64,000 nucleotides of DNA from Amycolatopsis sp. NBC_01488 (lineage in GTDB: Bacteria > Actinomycetota > Actinomycetes > Mycobacteriales > Pseudonocardiaceae). A model generated the notes under the pieces. That model ran no database searches, had not been told where the DNA came from, and was given only the letters and a program-made list of their open reading frames with translations. Position numbers and translations under genes: made by a program. Where the stretch lies: positions 5,055,001-5,119,000 of the forward strand of contig NZ_CP109434.1 in NCBI RefSeq assembly GCF_036227105.1, in the 5' to 3' direction. Shown one piece after another: positions 1 through 9,169 of the stretch (its first letter is position 1; each line of letters begins with the position of its first letter).

Positions 1-401
1 TCCAGCGGGTAGGTCCGGCCGCCGGCGCGGAGGCTGAACGTTTCGACGCTCTTGTACCCCTCCGGGCTGCGGTGCAGGCCGATCGGATACTGGTCGGTGA
101 GGCGTTCGCGGTCGAAGTCGTGGGTCCAGCCCGTGACCGCGACCAGCCGGCCGTCGAAGGCGTCGGCGAGCCGCCGCCAGCAGACGAACGCGAACCAGCC
201 GGTGATCGCCAAGAGCGGGACGACGGTGCCCAGCACTTCGCCGGCGGTCGCCGCCACGGTGGCGATACCCACCGTCGCCACGAGCGCGGCGAGCCCCACC
301 ACCGCGGCGAACCAGAAGGTGAGGTCGAGCAGCTTGCCGCGCTGCGCGGGGTGGAGCCGGCCGCCGCGGTTGGCCAGCTCCACCTCGGCCTGCTCGATCA
401 C
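1..401 (-). CDS. Partial membrane protein of a type VII-like operon
   Basis: The open frame runs off the left edge; about 133 codons are visible. The GTG start at 401 overlaps the stop of the upstream gene as GTGA. The visible part has a short charged N-terminus, two close hydrophobic segments (about residues 28-50 and 54-72, ending in FVCW), then a soluble part rich in charged residues. I do not recognise a family. As the last visible member of an operon with WXG100-like genes, it may be a membrane partner or an immunity-like protein. That role is inferred from position only. Confidence 0.7.
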   Translation of the reverse strand, partial: MIEQAEVELANRGGRLHPAQRGKLLDLTFWFAAVVGLAALVATVGIATVAATAGEVLGTVVPLLAITGWFAFVCWRRLADAFDGRLVAVTGWTHDFDRERLTDQYPIGLHRSPEGYKSVETFSLRAGGRTYPL

Positions 402-1603
402 TCGCCCTCGCCTTCGGGGTGGTCCTTCTCGTAGGCCTCGGTCGCCTCGTGGTACCGGTCGTACTGCTCGTTCTCCTGGCGGCGGCCCTCGGTCGCCACG
501 CCGACCGTGTCGGCGGTGTTCCAGCGCACCTTCTCGTCCGGGTCGAGGACCTTGTGCTGGTTCAGCACGCTGCGGCCGTCCTCGGAGTACTTGTCGCCGA
601 GGCCTTCGACCTTCTCGCGGCCCGGGACGCGTTCCTTGGCGGCGTCGCTCCACCCCTTCGCCGTGTCCTCGGCGGACTTCGCCTCCTTGCCCGCCTGCTT
701 GAGCTCGTTGGCCTTGCGCTCGATGTTCGCGGCCGTGTCGACGCTCTTGTCCACGAGCTTGTCGACGCCCTTGCCCACCTTCTTCAGCGCGTTCGCCGCG
801 CCTTCGAGGGCCGCCTTCGACTTGCCCGCGCCCTTCGCCAGGCTCTCGAGCTTCTCGACGACCTTCGTGATGCGCGTGCTGATCTTCTCGGCGAGCACGC
901 CGCCCTCGACGACCGAGTCGGCGATGAACGCCGCGATCGTGCCGCCGAAGGTGCACCAGGACGCGGCCAGCGCGGCCAGGGCCTTGATGATCAGCTCGCC
1001 GACGAACGACGAGATCATGTCGCGGATCAGCCCGCGCTCGGTGCCGACCAGCGCCGCGCCGACGTTCATGGCCGTCGACGCGTCCCCGGCGTGCGACGCC
1101 GCGCCGCGCAGGACGCCGACGTAGCTTTCGGCCGTTCGCTGGTAGGCCTCGGCGGACCCGCAGTCGCTGAAGGACTGCTGGACCTTCTTCGCCTGCTGCT
1201 CGTAGCTCTCGGCCGTCTCGGTGAGCTGCTTGGAGATGTTCGTCCAGGTCACGGCCTTGGCGGTGACGGCTTCGGGCTTGCCGGCGAGCTTGTCCAGGCC
1301 GTCCTTGAGGAAGCTGATGTGCTCGATCAGCCAGCCGACCCCGGCACTCGCCAGCGTGCCGAGCGGGTCCATCGCCGCGCCGAGCAGGTCGAGGGCGTCG
1401 GTGCCGACGTCCATCGCGAGGTTGCCCCAGTCGCCGTTGCGCGCGTCGGTGAGCGTCGACGCGGCGTCGCTGAAGATGCCGGCGCCGCTCGTCTGGGCGT
1501 TGACGTTGTCGAGCTCACCCTTCGAGCCGTCACCCATGCCGGTGGTGAAGCCGCCCGGCGACTCGGCCGTCGCGACCAGCGGGTTCTCCTGCGTCTCGGT
1601 CAT
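398..1603 (-). CDS. Large helical ESX/WXG100-superfamily-like protein
   Basis: About 401 residues, starting at ATG 1603, which overlaps the previous stop as ATGA. The protein is almost all alpha-helical. It has a Gly/Ala-rich region with weak hydrophobic helices (around residues 180-240), then a long Lys/Ala/Glu coiled-coil-like stretch and a very acidic end (GEGE). Size, composition and its place after a small WXG100-like gene fit actinobacterial type VII secretion-associated proteins. There is no strict WxG motif, so the family call is tentative. It overlaps the next gene by 4 bases, implying translational coupling. Confidence 0.72.
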   Translation of the reverse strand: MTETQENPLVATAESPGGFTTGMGDGSKGELDNVNAQTSGAGIFSDAASTLTDARNGDWGNLAMDVGTDALDLLGAAMDPLGTLASAGVGWLIEHISFLKDGLDKLAGKPEAVTAKAVTWTNISKQLTETAESYEQQAKKVQQSFSDCGSAEAYQRTAESYVGVLRGAASHAGDASTAMNVGAALVGTERGLIRDMISSFVGELIIKALAALAASWCTFGGTIAAFIADSVVEGGVLAEKISTRITKVVEKLESLAKGAGKSKAALEGAANALKKVGKGVDKLVDKSVDTAANIERKANELKQAGKEAKSAEDTAKGWSDAAKERVPGREKVEGLGDKYSEDGRSVLNQHKVLDPDEKVRWNTADTVGVATEGRRQENEQYDRYHEATEAYEKDHPEGEGE

Positions 1604-1929
1604 GCCGGGAGCTCCTTGCCGATGCCCTCGATCAGGCACTTCGTCTTCTCTTCGTGGTCGCGGAACGCCGTGTGCGCGGTCTTCACCCGGTCCGCGACGT
1701 CGTGGCCGGCCTCGACCGCCGCGCTCAGGAAGCTGTCGGCGGTGTCCACCCAGCCCTGGATCGGCACCGCGAACACCTGCCCGACCAGCCCGAACGCGTC
1801 GAAGTCGAGCGCGCCGGCGGTGCCGGCGGCGTCGACCGCCTGCTGCACCCGGTCGGCGATCTCGCGGATCTCGCCCTCGTGCCCGCCGAGGACGTCGAAG
1901 TCGACCTTCATCGCTTCGCCCGCCATCAC
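1600..1929 (-). CDS. Small WXG100/EspC-like type VII secretion-associated protein
   Basis: Up to 109 residues. GTG at 1929 and ATG at 1926 are adjacent and both fit; the GTG overlaps the upstream TGA. The sequence is a helical hairpin typical of ESX-secreted small proteins: an amphipathic first helix (EGEIREIADRVQQAVDAA), a central turn with GW near residue 60, and a second helix ending in a Lys/Glu-rich tail. Proteins of this type are exported as pairs by type VII systems. No ESX core gene (EccC, EccB) is in the window, so the secretion link is inferred. Confidence 0.7.
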   Translation of the reverse strand: MMAGEAMKVDFDVLGGHEGEIREIADRVQQAVDAAGTAGALDFDAFGLVGQVFAVPIQGWVDTADSFLSAAVEAGHDVADRVKTAHTAFRDHEEKTKCLIEGIGKELPA

Positions 1930-2435
1930 AGCCCCCTGCGCAGGATCGGGCCGCCGAAGTCGTCGTCGTCTTCCGGGCGCGGCGGCCGGGCCGGGCGCGC
2001 GGGCGGTGGTGGCGGGGTTTCCCGTTGCGTTTCGGTGAATTCCCAGCGCGGCGGCGCCGTCTCTTCCTCCGGCAGCTCAGGCGCGGGGATCTGTTCCTGA
2101 AGGAATTTCATGGCGTCGCTGTCGGCGCCGATCACCGGCGCCATGACCGCGGTCAGCTGCTGGGCGGCGTCGACCTGCGCACGCTTGGCGGTCGCCAGGA
2201 CGGCCTGGGCGAGCCGGGCGCGCGGCAGCTCGTCCGCGCGCGGGCCGAAGGTGAGTTCCTGCAGCGCACCGCTGGTGTTGACGGTGACCGTGACGGCTCC
2301 GTCGGCGCTCGTGGCGGTCGCCGAGACGCGCTCGAGCCGGGCTTTCGCCTCGGCGGCCCGCCGGGCGATATCGGGCATTCCGGCCGAAGCGGGTTCAATT
2401 CGGTTCACGGCGACCTCGGAGTCGGGGAAGGGCAT
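1926..2435 (-). CDS. YbaB/EbfC-family protein heading the type VII-like operon
   Basis: I chose ATG 2435 (MPFPDSEVAVNRI), giving 169 residues; the open frame extends further upstream but without a convincing start. Residues about 20-115 have the YbaB/EbfC pattern: an N-terminal helix, a beta strand of the type VTVTVNTSGALQELTFG, and a long C-terminal helix. The tail is a low-complexity Pro/Arg/Asp segment. YbaB-like proteins are nucleoid-associated dimers, and fused or variant forms often precede WXG100 genes in actinobacteria. The gene is first in an operon of at least four overlapping genes and is divergent from hrcA. Confidence 0.72.
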   Translation of the reverse strand: MPFPDSEVAVNRIEPASAGMPDIARRAAEAKARLERVSATATSADGAVTVTVNTSGALQELTFGPRADELPRARLAQAVLATAKRAQVDAAQQLTAVMAPVIGADSDAMKFLQEQIPAPELPEEETAPPRWEFTETQRETPPPPPARPARPPRPEDDDDFGGPILRRGL

Positions 2436-2581
2436 GTGGATCAGAGGCAGCAAACCGCTTTTCGGTTCCCCCTTCAAGCCGGAAATCCCTTTCGAGGAAA
2501 GCGCATGGCAATTCCTTTGCCCATTCTTTACCTGTCCTGCGGGCCGGACACCCCGGCCTCGGTGGGCGGGGTTGAGCACGA

Positions 2582-2619
2582 CTCGCTCAGGCTTCCGTAA
2601 ACTCAAGCTGAGCAGCGAG
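2582..2619. promoter_or_regulatory. Imperfect inverted repeat upstream of hrcA
   Basis: CTCGCTCAG at 2582-2590 faces CTGAGCAGCGAG at 2608-2619. A nested GCTT/AAGC pair closes a loop of about 10 bases. It lies 20 bases before the hrcA GTG and could be an operator or a 5' leader hairpin. It does not match the CIRCE consensus, so HrcA autoregulation through it is only a possibility. The 203-base gap to the divergent YbaB-like gene must hold both promoters. Confidence 0.3.
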
Positions 2620-2638
2620 CGAGGTAGGTGAGGAACCG

Positions 2639-3661
2639 GTGGCCAACGCGGACGAGCGCCGCTTCGACGTGCTGCGGGCGATCGTGGCCGACTACGTCGC
2701 CAACCAGGAGCCCGTCGGCTCCAAGGCGATCGTCGAGCGGCACAACCTCGGCGTGTCCAGTGCCACCGTGCGCAACGACATGGCGACCCTCGAAGAAGAG
2801 GGCTACATCACCCAGCCGCACACCAGCGCCGGCCGCGTGCCGACCGACAAGGGCTACCGGCTCTTCGTCGACCGGCTCTCCGAGATCAAGCCGCTGAGCG
2901 CCGCCGAACGCCGGGCGATCACCACCTTCCTCGACAGCGGCACCGACCTCGACGACGTCCTGCGCCGGTCGGTCCGGCTGCTCGCGCAGCTGACCCGGCA
3001 GGTCGCCGTCGTCCAGTACCCGATGCTGACCAACGCCAAGGTGCGCCACCTCGAAGTCGTGCCGCTCACCCCGGCGCGGCTGATGCTGGTGCTGATCGCC
3101 GACAACGGGCGCGTCGACCAGCGCACGGTCGACCTCGGCGACGTCGTCACCGAAGAAGACGTCAGCCGGCTCCGCACCGTCCTCAACGCGGCCATGGCCG
3201 GACGCCGGCTCAACGAGGCCGCGGCGCGGGTCGCCGAGCTGCCCGACAAGTCACCCGGCGAGCTGCGCGACGCGCTCATCCGCGTCACGACGGTCCTGGT
3301 CGAGTCGCTGGCCGAACACCCGGAAGAACGCCTGGTCCTCGGCGGTACGGCCAACCTCACCCGCAACGTCGCCGACTTCCCCGGCTCACTGCGCCAGGTC
3401 CTCGAAGCCCTCGAGGAACAGGTCGTCGTGCTCAAGCTGCTGGCCGCCGCGCGCAACCCCGGTGCGATCACGGTGCGCATCGGTGAGGAAAATGAAGACG
3501 AGCAGATGCGCAGCACCTCGGTCGTCTCCATCGGGTACGGCCAGGACATGGTGCTCGGCGGCATGGGGGTGGTCGGCCCGACCCGGATGGACTACCCCGG
3601 CACGATCGCCGCGGTGCGCGCGGTCGCCAACTACGTGGGGCAGATCCTGCACGGCCGCTGA
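2639..3661 (+). CDS. hrcA: Heat-inducible transcription repressor HrcA
   Basis: 340 residues, full length for HrcA. The GTG at 2639 is preceded by GGTGAGG. The N-terminal winged helix includes [20 protein letters not shown] and [20 protein letters not shown], both hallmarks of the family. HrcA binds CIRCE operators before chaperonin genes and releases them when GroEL is titrated by unfolded protein. The next gene is dnaJ2, 31 bases downstream, as in mycobacteria and streptomycetes, so the two are probably one operon. C-terminal Gly-rich strands (ISIGYGQD-like) are present. Confidence 0.96.
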   Translation: MANADERRFDVLRAIVADYVANQEPVGSKAIVERHNLGVSSATVRNDMATLEEEGYITQPHTSAGRVPTDKGYRLFVDRLSEIKPLSAAERRAITTFLDSGTDLDDVLRRSVRLLAQLTRQVAVVQYPMLTNAKVRHLEVVPLTPARLMLVLIADNGRVDQRTVDLGDVVTEEDVSRLRTVLNAAMAGRRLNEAAARVAELPDKSPGELRDALIRVTTVLVESLAEHPEERLVLGGTANLTRNVADFPGSLRQVLEALEEQVVVLKLLAAARNPGAITVRIGEENEDEQMRSTSVVSIGYGQDMVLGGMGVVGPTRMDYPGTIAAVRAVANYVGQILHGR

Positions 3662-3692
3662 GCCGGGCAGAGCAGAAGGAGAAGCGAAGACG

Positions 3693-4862
3693 GTGGCGAG
3701 GGACTACTACGGCATCCTCGGGGTGGCCAAGAACGCGAGCGATCAGGAGATCAAGCGCGCGTACCGGAAGCTGGCCAGGGAGCTGCACCCCGACGTCAAC
3801 CCGTCGGAAGACGCGCAGCACAAGTTCGGCGAGGTGACGACCGCCTACGAGGTGCTGTCCGACCCGCAGAAGCGCAAGATCGTCGACCTCGGCGGCGACC
3901 CGATGGACGGCGGCGCGCGCGGCGGGGGCGGCGGCGACCCGTTCGCCGGGTTCGGCGGCCTCGGCGACATCATGGACGCCTTCTTCGGCGCGGCCGGTGG
4001 TGGCGGCGGCGGGCGCGGCCGCGGGCCCCGCAGCCGCGTCCAACCCGGCTCCGACGCCCTCATCCGGCTCGGCCTGTCCCTCGAGGAGTGCGCCACCGGG
4101 GTCGACAAGGAGATCGCCGTCGACACCGCGATCGTCTGCGACCTCTGCCGCGGCGCCGGCACCAGCGAGGGCACCTCGGTCAAGACCTGCGACACCTGCG
4201 GCGGCGCCGGCGAGGTCCAGTCCGTCCAGCGGTCATTCCTCGGCCAGGTCGTCACGGCCCGCCCGTGCCCGGTCTGCCGCGGCTTCGGCGAGGTCATCCC
4301 CGACCCCTGCCGCCAGTGCGGCGGCGACGGCCGCATCCGCGCCCGCCGCAACGTCACCGCCAAGATCCCGCCGGGCGTCGGCGACGGCATGCGCATCCGG
4401 CTGTCCGGCCAGGGCGAGGTCGGCCCCGGCGGCGGCCCGGCCGGCGACCTCTACGTCGAGATCGACGAGACCCCGCACGAGGTCTTCGTCCGCCAGGGCC
4501 ACGACCTGCACTGCAACTTCCGCATCCCGATGACCACCGCCGCCCTCGGCGCCACGGTGCCCATCGCGACGCTGGTCGACGGCGACTACGAGCTCGACGT
4601 CGAACCCGGCACCCAGCCCAACGCCGAACTCGTCCTCACCGGCAAGGGCATGCCCCGCCTGCGGTCCTCCGGCCGCGTCGACGGCCGCGGCGACCTCCAC
4701 GTCCACATCGACGTCGTGGTCCCGACGAAGCTCGACGAAGCCCAGCGCGAGCTCCTCGTCGAACTCGCCCAGCAGCGCGGCGAGGAAGTCCCCACCCTGG
4801 CGTCCAACGGCACCAAGCACGGCGGGCTGTTCGGCAAGCTCCGCACGAAGAACCACCGCTGA
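3693..4862 (+). CDS. dnaJ: Chaperone protein DnaJ (DnaJ2 type)
   Basis: 389 residues from the GTG at 3693. Domains in order: J domain (about 1-70) with the HPD motif in ELHPDVNP; a Gly/Phe linker; four CxxCxGxG zinc-binding repeats ([32 protein letters not shown], about residues 147-220); then the C-terminal substrate-binding domains. It stimulates the DnaK ATPase and prevents aggregation in the cytoplasm. Lying just after hrcA, it matches the second actinobacterial DnaJ, which is co-transcribed with the repressor rather than with dnaK. Confidence 0.96.
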   Translation: MARDYYGILGVAKNASDQEIKRAYRKLARELHPDVNPSEDAQHKFGEVTTAYEVLSDPQKRKIVDLGGDPMDGGARGGGGGDPFAGFGGLGDIMDAFFGAAGGGGGGRGRGPRSRVQPGSDALIRLGLSLEECATGVDKEIAVDTAIVCDLCRGAGTSEGTSVKTCDTCGGAGEVQSVQRSFLGQVVTARPCPVCRGFGEVIPDPCRQCGGDGRIRARRNVTAKIPPGVGDGMRIRLSGQGEVGPGGGPAGDLYVEIDETPHEVFVRQGHDLHCNFRIPMTTAALGATVPIATLVDGDYELDVEPGTQPNAELVLTGKGMPRLRSSGRVDGRGDLHVHIDVVVPTKLDEAQRELLVELAQQRGEEVPTLASNGTKHGGLFGKLRTKNHR

Positions 4863-4865
4863 CCC

Positions 4866-5618
4866 GTGCCCGACACCACGCTGCCGGTCTTCCTCGCCGC
4901 CTCCGTGCCCGCTTCGGGGCGCGCGACCCTCGACGGCGAGGAAGCCCGGCACGCGGCCACCGTCCGCCGCCTGCGCGCGGGGGAGCGGCTGGTGCTCTCC
5001 GACGGCGCGGGCACCATGGCCCGCTGCGTCGTCGAAGCCGTCCAGCCCGGCCGCGACGCCGCGTTGACACTGTCGGTCGAGGAGAGCTGGACCGAGGAAC
5101 CACCCGCCCTGCGCGTCGTCCTCGCCCAAGCCCTCGCCAAGGGCGACCGCGGCGAACTCGCGGTCGAGCTCGCCACCGAAGCCGGCATCGACGCGATCGT
5201 CCCCTGGCGAGCCGCCCGCAGCGTCGCCAAGTGGGAGGACGGCGGCCGCGGCGACAAAGCCCTCGCCCGCTGGCGCGCCACCGCCCGATCCGCCGCCAAG
5301 CAAGCCCGGCGCGCCCACGTCCCCGACGTCACCGAACCCGTCACCACCGGCGAGCTGGCCGAGCTCGCGGCCACGATGTCCCTCGCGATCGTGCTCGAAT
5401 CCGACGTCCCCGACCGCCTCACCGACCTCCGGCTCCCCGACACCGGCGACCTCCTCCTCGTCGTCGGCCCCGAAGGCGGCATCACCGACGACGAACTCCA
5501 CAAGCTGCGGGAAGCCGGCGCGCGAGCCGTCCGCCTGGGCACCACAGTGCTCCGCACCTCCACCGCCGCGGCCGTCGCCCTCGGCGCGCTCGGCGCCCTC
5601 ACCACCCGCTGGCGGTGA
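4866..5618 (+). CDS. rsmE: 16S rRNA (uracil1498-N3)-methyltransferase RsmE
   Basis: 250 residues; GTG at 4866, three bases after the dnaJ stop. There is an N-terminal PUA-like domain (EARHAATVRRLRAGE) and a C-terminal SPOUT/trefoil-knot fold with the conserved LVVGPEGGITDDEL and LGTTVLRTSTAA motifs that form the S-adenosylmethionine pocket. RsmE methylates N3 of U1498 in 16S rRNA of the assembled 30S subunit. The hrcA-dnaJ2-rsmE order is the same in mycobacteria, supporting one operon. Confidence 0.95.
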   Translation: MPDTTLPVFLAASVPASGRATLDGEEARHAATVRRLRAGERLVLSDGAGTMARCVVEAVQPGRDAALTLSVEESWTEEPPALRVVLAQALAKGDRGELAVELATEAGIDAIVPWRAARSVAKWEDGGRGDKALARWRATARSAAKQARRAHVPDVTEPVTTGELAELAATMSLAIVLESDVPDRLTDLRLPDTGDLLLVVGPEGGITDDELHKLREAGARAVRLGTTVLRTSTAAAVALGALGALTTRWR

Positions 5619-5990
5619 GAAGATCACCGGAAAAAAGACCCCCGATTTTGCGCCCAGTTATGGCGCGATCACACTCCGACCCGTTACTCTCGTTTACTAA
5701 CGCGCCACACACCGTTTCGGGCCGGCGCGCCACTGGGAAAGCACAGACCCCGCCGGGCACCTCCCCCCTCGGTCCGGCGGCCGCCGCGGTGGCGGTAGAT
5801 CGACCCCCAGGGTCTACCGCTCCGCGGCCCCCTTCCTCGCTTCGCTTCGGTCGTGGGCCGCTTTGCGTTCGTTGTGTTCTCTGGGGGTCAAACCCCCAGA
5901 CCCCCAGCCGGGGGCGAGCCCCCGGACCCCCCGCGGCTGCCGCTCGGTGTCTGTCTGGTGGGGCGGCTTGCTGTCGCTAGGGTGTTGGTC
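5619..5990. repeat. Intergenic region with GC-rich hairpin repeats
   Basis: This 372-base gap has an AT-richer part (5619-5720), where promoters or the rsmE terminator may lie, then a strongly structured part. GCGGCCC (5824-5830) pairs with GGGCCGC (5855-5861). CTGGGGGT CAA ACCCCCAG (5881-5899) and CCGGGGGC GA GCCCCCGG (5908-5925) are perfect hairpins. Short C-rich hairpins of this kind recur between genes in many actinomycetes. I see no coding signal in the gap. Confidence 0.6.
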
Positions 5991-6353
5991 ATGAGTGAGG
6001 ATGAGACTCTCTTCGAGCGGATCGTTGCTGGGGAGATCCCTGCTGACGTCGTGTACCAGGATGACTTGACCTTTGCGTTTCGGGATATTCGGCCTCAGGC
6101 GAAGGTTCATGTGCTTGTTGTGCCACGGAAGCGGTATCGGAACCTGGGGGAGCTTGCTGCCGGTGATCCGGGGTTGCTTGCCGCTGTTGCCCTTGCCGCT
6201 CGTAAGGTTGCTGAGCTTGAGGGTGTTCTCGAGTCGGGGTACCGGGTTGTCTTCAACAGCGGCTCCGATGCCGGGCAGACCGTCTTCCATGTTCATGCCC
6301 ATGTTCTCGGGGGTGAGCCTCTGGGGCTCTTCGGGGCTCCTGAGCAGGACTAG
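5991..6353 (+). CDS. HIT-family nucleotide hydrolase (HINT type)
   Basis: 120 residues from ATG 5991. The catalytic histidine triad is near the C-terminus (TVFHVHAHVLGG), and the N-terminus (TLFERIVAGEIPADVVYQD) is typical of the HINT branch, which hydrolyses purine phosphoramidates and acyl-adenylates as a small cytoplasmic dimer. Codon use is odd: many codons end in T (GTT, GCT, CTT, GGT) where neighbours use C or G, so local GC3 is clearly lower. The following phoH gene is 87 bases away, so co-transcription is possible. Confidence 0.94.
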   Translation: MSEDETLFERIVAGEIPADVVYQDDLTFAFRDIRPQAKVHVLVVPRKRYRNLGELAAGDPGLLAAVALAARKVAELEGVLESGYRVVFNSGSDAGQTVFHVHAHVLGGEPLGLFGAPEQD

Positions 6354-6440
6354 GCGAAACCCGTCTGCGTTCCGTCGGTGGGTGCCAGTAGCATCGGTGG
6401 GGTCCGTTCTCCCTCACCGAGAAAGCAGGCCTGAGGCCAC

Positions 6441-8591
6441 GTGGCCGGAACCGTACCGGGTGGAGCCGCCCGTCCCGACGTCCCCGGGGACGTCGCCAAG
6501 ACCGAGGATGCCTCCGCTCAGGCTGCGCAGTCCCGGTTCCCCATTCCCGACGCCGCCGCCCTCAGCCTGCTCGGCTCCCGCGACGAGAACCTGCGTGTCG
6601 CCGAGGAGCTTCTCGCCGCGGACGTGCACGTGCGCGGCAACGAAGTCACCCTGACCGGCACCCCCGCCGACGTCGCGTTCGCCGAACGCGTCTTCGCCGA
6701 GCTCGTCCAGCTCGCGACCGGCGGCCAGCAGGTCGGGCCCGACACCGTCCGCCGCACCGTCGGCATGCTCTCCACCGGGGACGCCTCGCCCGCCGAGGTG
6801 CTCAGCCTCAACATCGTCTCCCGCCGCGGCAAGACCATCCGGCCCAAGACGCTCAACCAGAAGCGCTACGTCGACGCCATCGACAAGCACACCGTCGTCT
6901 TCGGCATCGGCCCCGCCGGCACCGGCAAGACCTACCTCGCCATGGCGAAAGCCGTCCAGGCCCTCCAGGCCAAGCAGGTCACCCGCATCGTGCTGACCCG
7001 CCCCGCCGTCGAAGCCGGCGAGCGCCTCGGCTACCTCCCCGGCACGCTCAACGAGAAGATCGACCCGTACCTGCGGCCCCTCTACGACGCGCTGCACGAC
7101 ATGGTCGAGCCCGAGTCCATCCCGCGGCTCATGCAGGCAGGCACCATCGAGATCGCGCCCCTCGCATACATGCGCGGCCGTGCGCAGCCTGTCGGCACGC
7201 CGGTGCTGACACCGGACGGCTTCCGGCCGATCGGCGACCTCCAGGTCGGCGACCTGGTCGTCGGGTCGAACGGCGAGCCGACGCCCGTCCTCGGCGTGTA
7301 CCCGCAGGGCGAGAAGGACATCTACCGCGTCACCGCGAGCGACGGGTCTTCGACACTGTGCTGCGGCGAACACCTCTGGACGGTCCGGACGGCTTCCGAC
7401 AAGCGCCGCAACAAGCCGTGGCGCGTCCTCGAGACCAAGGAAATGATCGGCAAGCTCCGGGCCGCCCACGCGCGCCGCTACGAGCTGCCGATGCTGACCG
7501 CCCCCGTGTGCCACCCCGAGCGTGAGGTCCCGATGGATCCCTACGCTCTGGGGCTCCTGCTCGGCGACGGCTGCCTGACCGGCTCCACGACCCCCGCTTT
7601 CGCGACCGATGATCCGGAACTGGCCGTCGCCCTCGAAATGGCGCTGCCCGGTGTGTCCGTGCGGCACAAGGGCGGGGTCGACTACGCCTTGAACCGCGTC
7701 CGCGAACCGGGTGACGTCATCACCCTGGAGAACCCGGTCACCGGTGTGCTGCGCGCGCTGGACCTGATCGGGACCCGTTCGCACACCAAGTTCGTGCCGG
7801 AGGTCTACCTCCAGAACTCCGCGGACGTCCGGCTCGCGGTCCTGCAGGGACTCCTCGACTCGGACGGCGGGCCGGTCACGCAGGTCGCCCGCACCTGCCG
7901 CATTCAGTACGTCACGACGTCGCCGCGGCTGAAGGACGACGTCATCCGCCTGGTGCAGTCGCTCGGCGGGGTCGCCTACACCCGGCGTCGCCTCGCGCTC
8001 GGCCGCAAGCCGGGCCGGGCCAACGGGCGCGACGTCGGCTATCGGCACGACGCGCACGTCGTCGAAATCCGGCTTCCCGCGGACATCGAGCCGTTCCGCC
8101 TGACCCGCAAGCGGCTGAAGTACCAGGAGACAGGCGGCGGACGTCCGATGCGGTTCATCGACCGCATTGAGCCGGCAGGCCGGGCTGAAGCGGTGTGCAT
8201 CCAGGTCGCGGCGGAGGACTCGCTGTACGTCACCGAGGACCACCTGCTCACGCACAACACCCTCAACGACGCCTTCATCATCCTCGACGAGGCCCAGAAC
8301 ACCACGCCCGAGCAGATGAAGATGTTCCTCACCCGCCTCGGCTTCGGCTCCAAGATCGTCGTCACCGGTGACATCACCCAGGTCGACCTGCCCAGCGGGC
8401 AGCGCAGCGGCCTGCGCGTCGTGCGCGACATCCTCCACGGCGTCGAGGACCTCCACTTCGCCGAGCTGACCAGCCAGGACGTCGTCCGGCACCGGCTCGT
8501 CGCGAACATCGTCGACGCCTACGAGAAGTGGCAGGCCGTGCAGGACGCGCAGGACCAGCAGGGCAACGGCTGGAAGGGCAACCGGCGGTGA
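6441..8591 (+). CDS. phoH: PhoH-like ATPase containing an intein
   Basis: 716 residues as read, from GTG 6441, against about 350 for a normal PhoH. The extein parts are an N-terminal KH-like region, the Walker A site GPAGTGKT (about residue 160), then, after residue 606, the Walker B site FIILDEAQN and the [11 protein letters not shown] motif. The extra 359 residues (248-606) are an intein placed a few residues before Walker B, so unspliced protein should be inactive. PhoH-like ATPases sit with YbeY in this conserved operon and are tied to RNA metabolism and stress. The stop overlaps the ybeY start as GTGA. Confidence 0.95.
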   Translation: MAGTVPGGAARPDVPGDVAKTEDASAQAAQSRFPIPDAAALSLLGSRDENLRVAEELLAADVHVRGNEVTLTGTPADVAFAERVFAELVQLATGGQQVGPDTVRRTVGMLSTGDASPAEVLSLNIVSRRGKTIRPKTLNQKRYVDAIDKHTVVFGIGPAGTGKTYLAMAKAVQALQAKQVTRIVLTRPAVEAGERLGYLPGTLNEKIDPYLRPLYDALHDMVEPESIPRLMQAGTIEIAPLAYMRGRAQPVGTPVLTPDGFRPIGDLQVGDLVVGSNGEPTPVLGVYPQGEKDIYRVTASDGSSTLCCGEHLWTVRTASDKRRNKPWRVLETKEMIGKLRAAHARRYELPMLTAPVCHPEREVPMDPYALGLLLGDGCLTGSTTPAFATDDPELAVALEMALPGVSVRHKGGVDYALNRVREPGDVITLENPVTGVLRALDLIGTRSHTKFVPEVYLQNSADVRLAVLQGLLDSDGGPVTQVARTCRIQYVTTSPRLKDDVIRLVQSLGGVAYTRRRLALGRKPGRANGRDVGYRHDAHVVEIRLPADIEPFRLTRKRLKYQETGGGRPMRFIDRIEPAGRAEAVCIQVAAEDSLYVTEDHLLTHNTLNDAFIILDEAQNTTPEQMKMFLTRLGFGSKIVVTGDITQVDLPSGQRSGLRVVRDILHGVEDLHFAELTSQDVVRHRLVANIVDAYEKWQAVQDAQDQQGNGWKGNRR
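7182..8258 (+). other. Class 3 intein with LAGLIDADG homing endonuclease domain
   Basis: Intein residues 1-359 lie between extein MRGR and T. The first residue is Ala, so the usual Cys1/Ser1 nucleophile is absent. The WCT triad of class 3 inteins is present: Trp66 in EHLWTV (block B), Cys339 in VCIQV (block F) and Thr357 in LLTHN (block G), ending His-Asn before Thr+1. Two LAGLIDADG-type motifs, ALGLLLGDG and LQGLLDSDG, lie in the middle, so the homing endonuclease domain looks intact. Splicing should start from Cys339 rather than residue 1. Confidence 0.9.
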
Positions 8592-9160
8592 GCATCGAGA
8601 TCGCCAACGAGTCCGGCGTCGACGTCGACGAGACGTCCATCGTCTCCGCGGCCCGCTACGCCCTCGACAAGATGGAGGTCAGCCCGCTCGCCGAGCTGTC
8701 CATCCTGCTCGTCACCCTCGACGTCATGGAAGACCTGCACGAACGCTGGATGGACCTGCCCGGCCCCACCGACGTCATGGCCTTCCCGATGGACGAGCTC
8801 GACTCCTCGCGCCGCCCCGACGCGCCCGACGCGTCGCCGGCGCTGCTCGGGGACATCGTGCTCTGCCCGGCGTTCGCCAAGGACCAGGCCAAGACCGCGG
8901 GCCACGAGCTGATCGACGAGCTGCACCTGCTCACCGTGCACGGCTGCCTGCACCTGCTCGGCTACGACCACGCCGAACCCGCCGAAGAACGCGAGATGTT
9001 CGCCCTCCAGAAGCGGATCCTCGGCGAGTACCAGGACGCCGTCGCCGCCCTGCAGAAGCGCGACGCCCAGCGCAACACCGACGACCGCGTCCTCGGCATC
9101 GCCGGGCTCGACGCGGCCACCACCCCGGCCGCCGAACCACCCGCCGGGGAAGCACCCTAG
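8588..9160 (+). CDS. ybeY: Endoribonuclease YbeY (rRNA maturation factor)
   Basis: 190 residues from the GTG at 8588 ([10 protein letters not shown]), overlapping the phoH stop. The zinc-binding signature [11 protein letters not shown] (about residues 118-128) is complete. YbeY is a single-strand endoribonuclease acting in 16S 3'-end maturation and ribosome quality control. The C-terminal 35 residues are an Ala/Pro-rich extension not needed for the fold. It lies between phoH and the CorC-like gene, the usual actinobacterial order. Confidence 0.95.
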   Translation: MSIEIANESGVDVDETSIVSAARYALDKMEVSPLAELSILLVTLDVMEDLHERWMDLPGPTDVMAFPMDELDSSRRPDAPDASPALLGDIVLCPAFAKDQAKTAGHELIDELHLLTVHGCLHLLGYDHAEPAEEREMFALQKRILGEYQDAVAALQKRDAQRNTDDRVLGIAGLDAATTPAAEPPAGEAP

Positions 9161-9169
9161 GCGTCAGGC

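Noticed and set aside
419-2038. Long plus-strand open frames opposite the type VII-like operon
   Set aside because: They are antisense shadows typical of GC-rich DNA, with no family signature and Arg/Ala/Val-biased composition.
2520-2638. CIRCE element before hrcA
   Set aside because: No TTAGCACTC-N9-GAGTGCTAA pattern; only an unrelated imperfect hairpin was found.
7182-8258. The PhoH insertion as an extra natural domain
   Set aside because: Intein blocks, the His-Asn|Thr junction and LAGLIDADG motifs are all present, and the flanks join to an unbroken PhoH.
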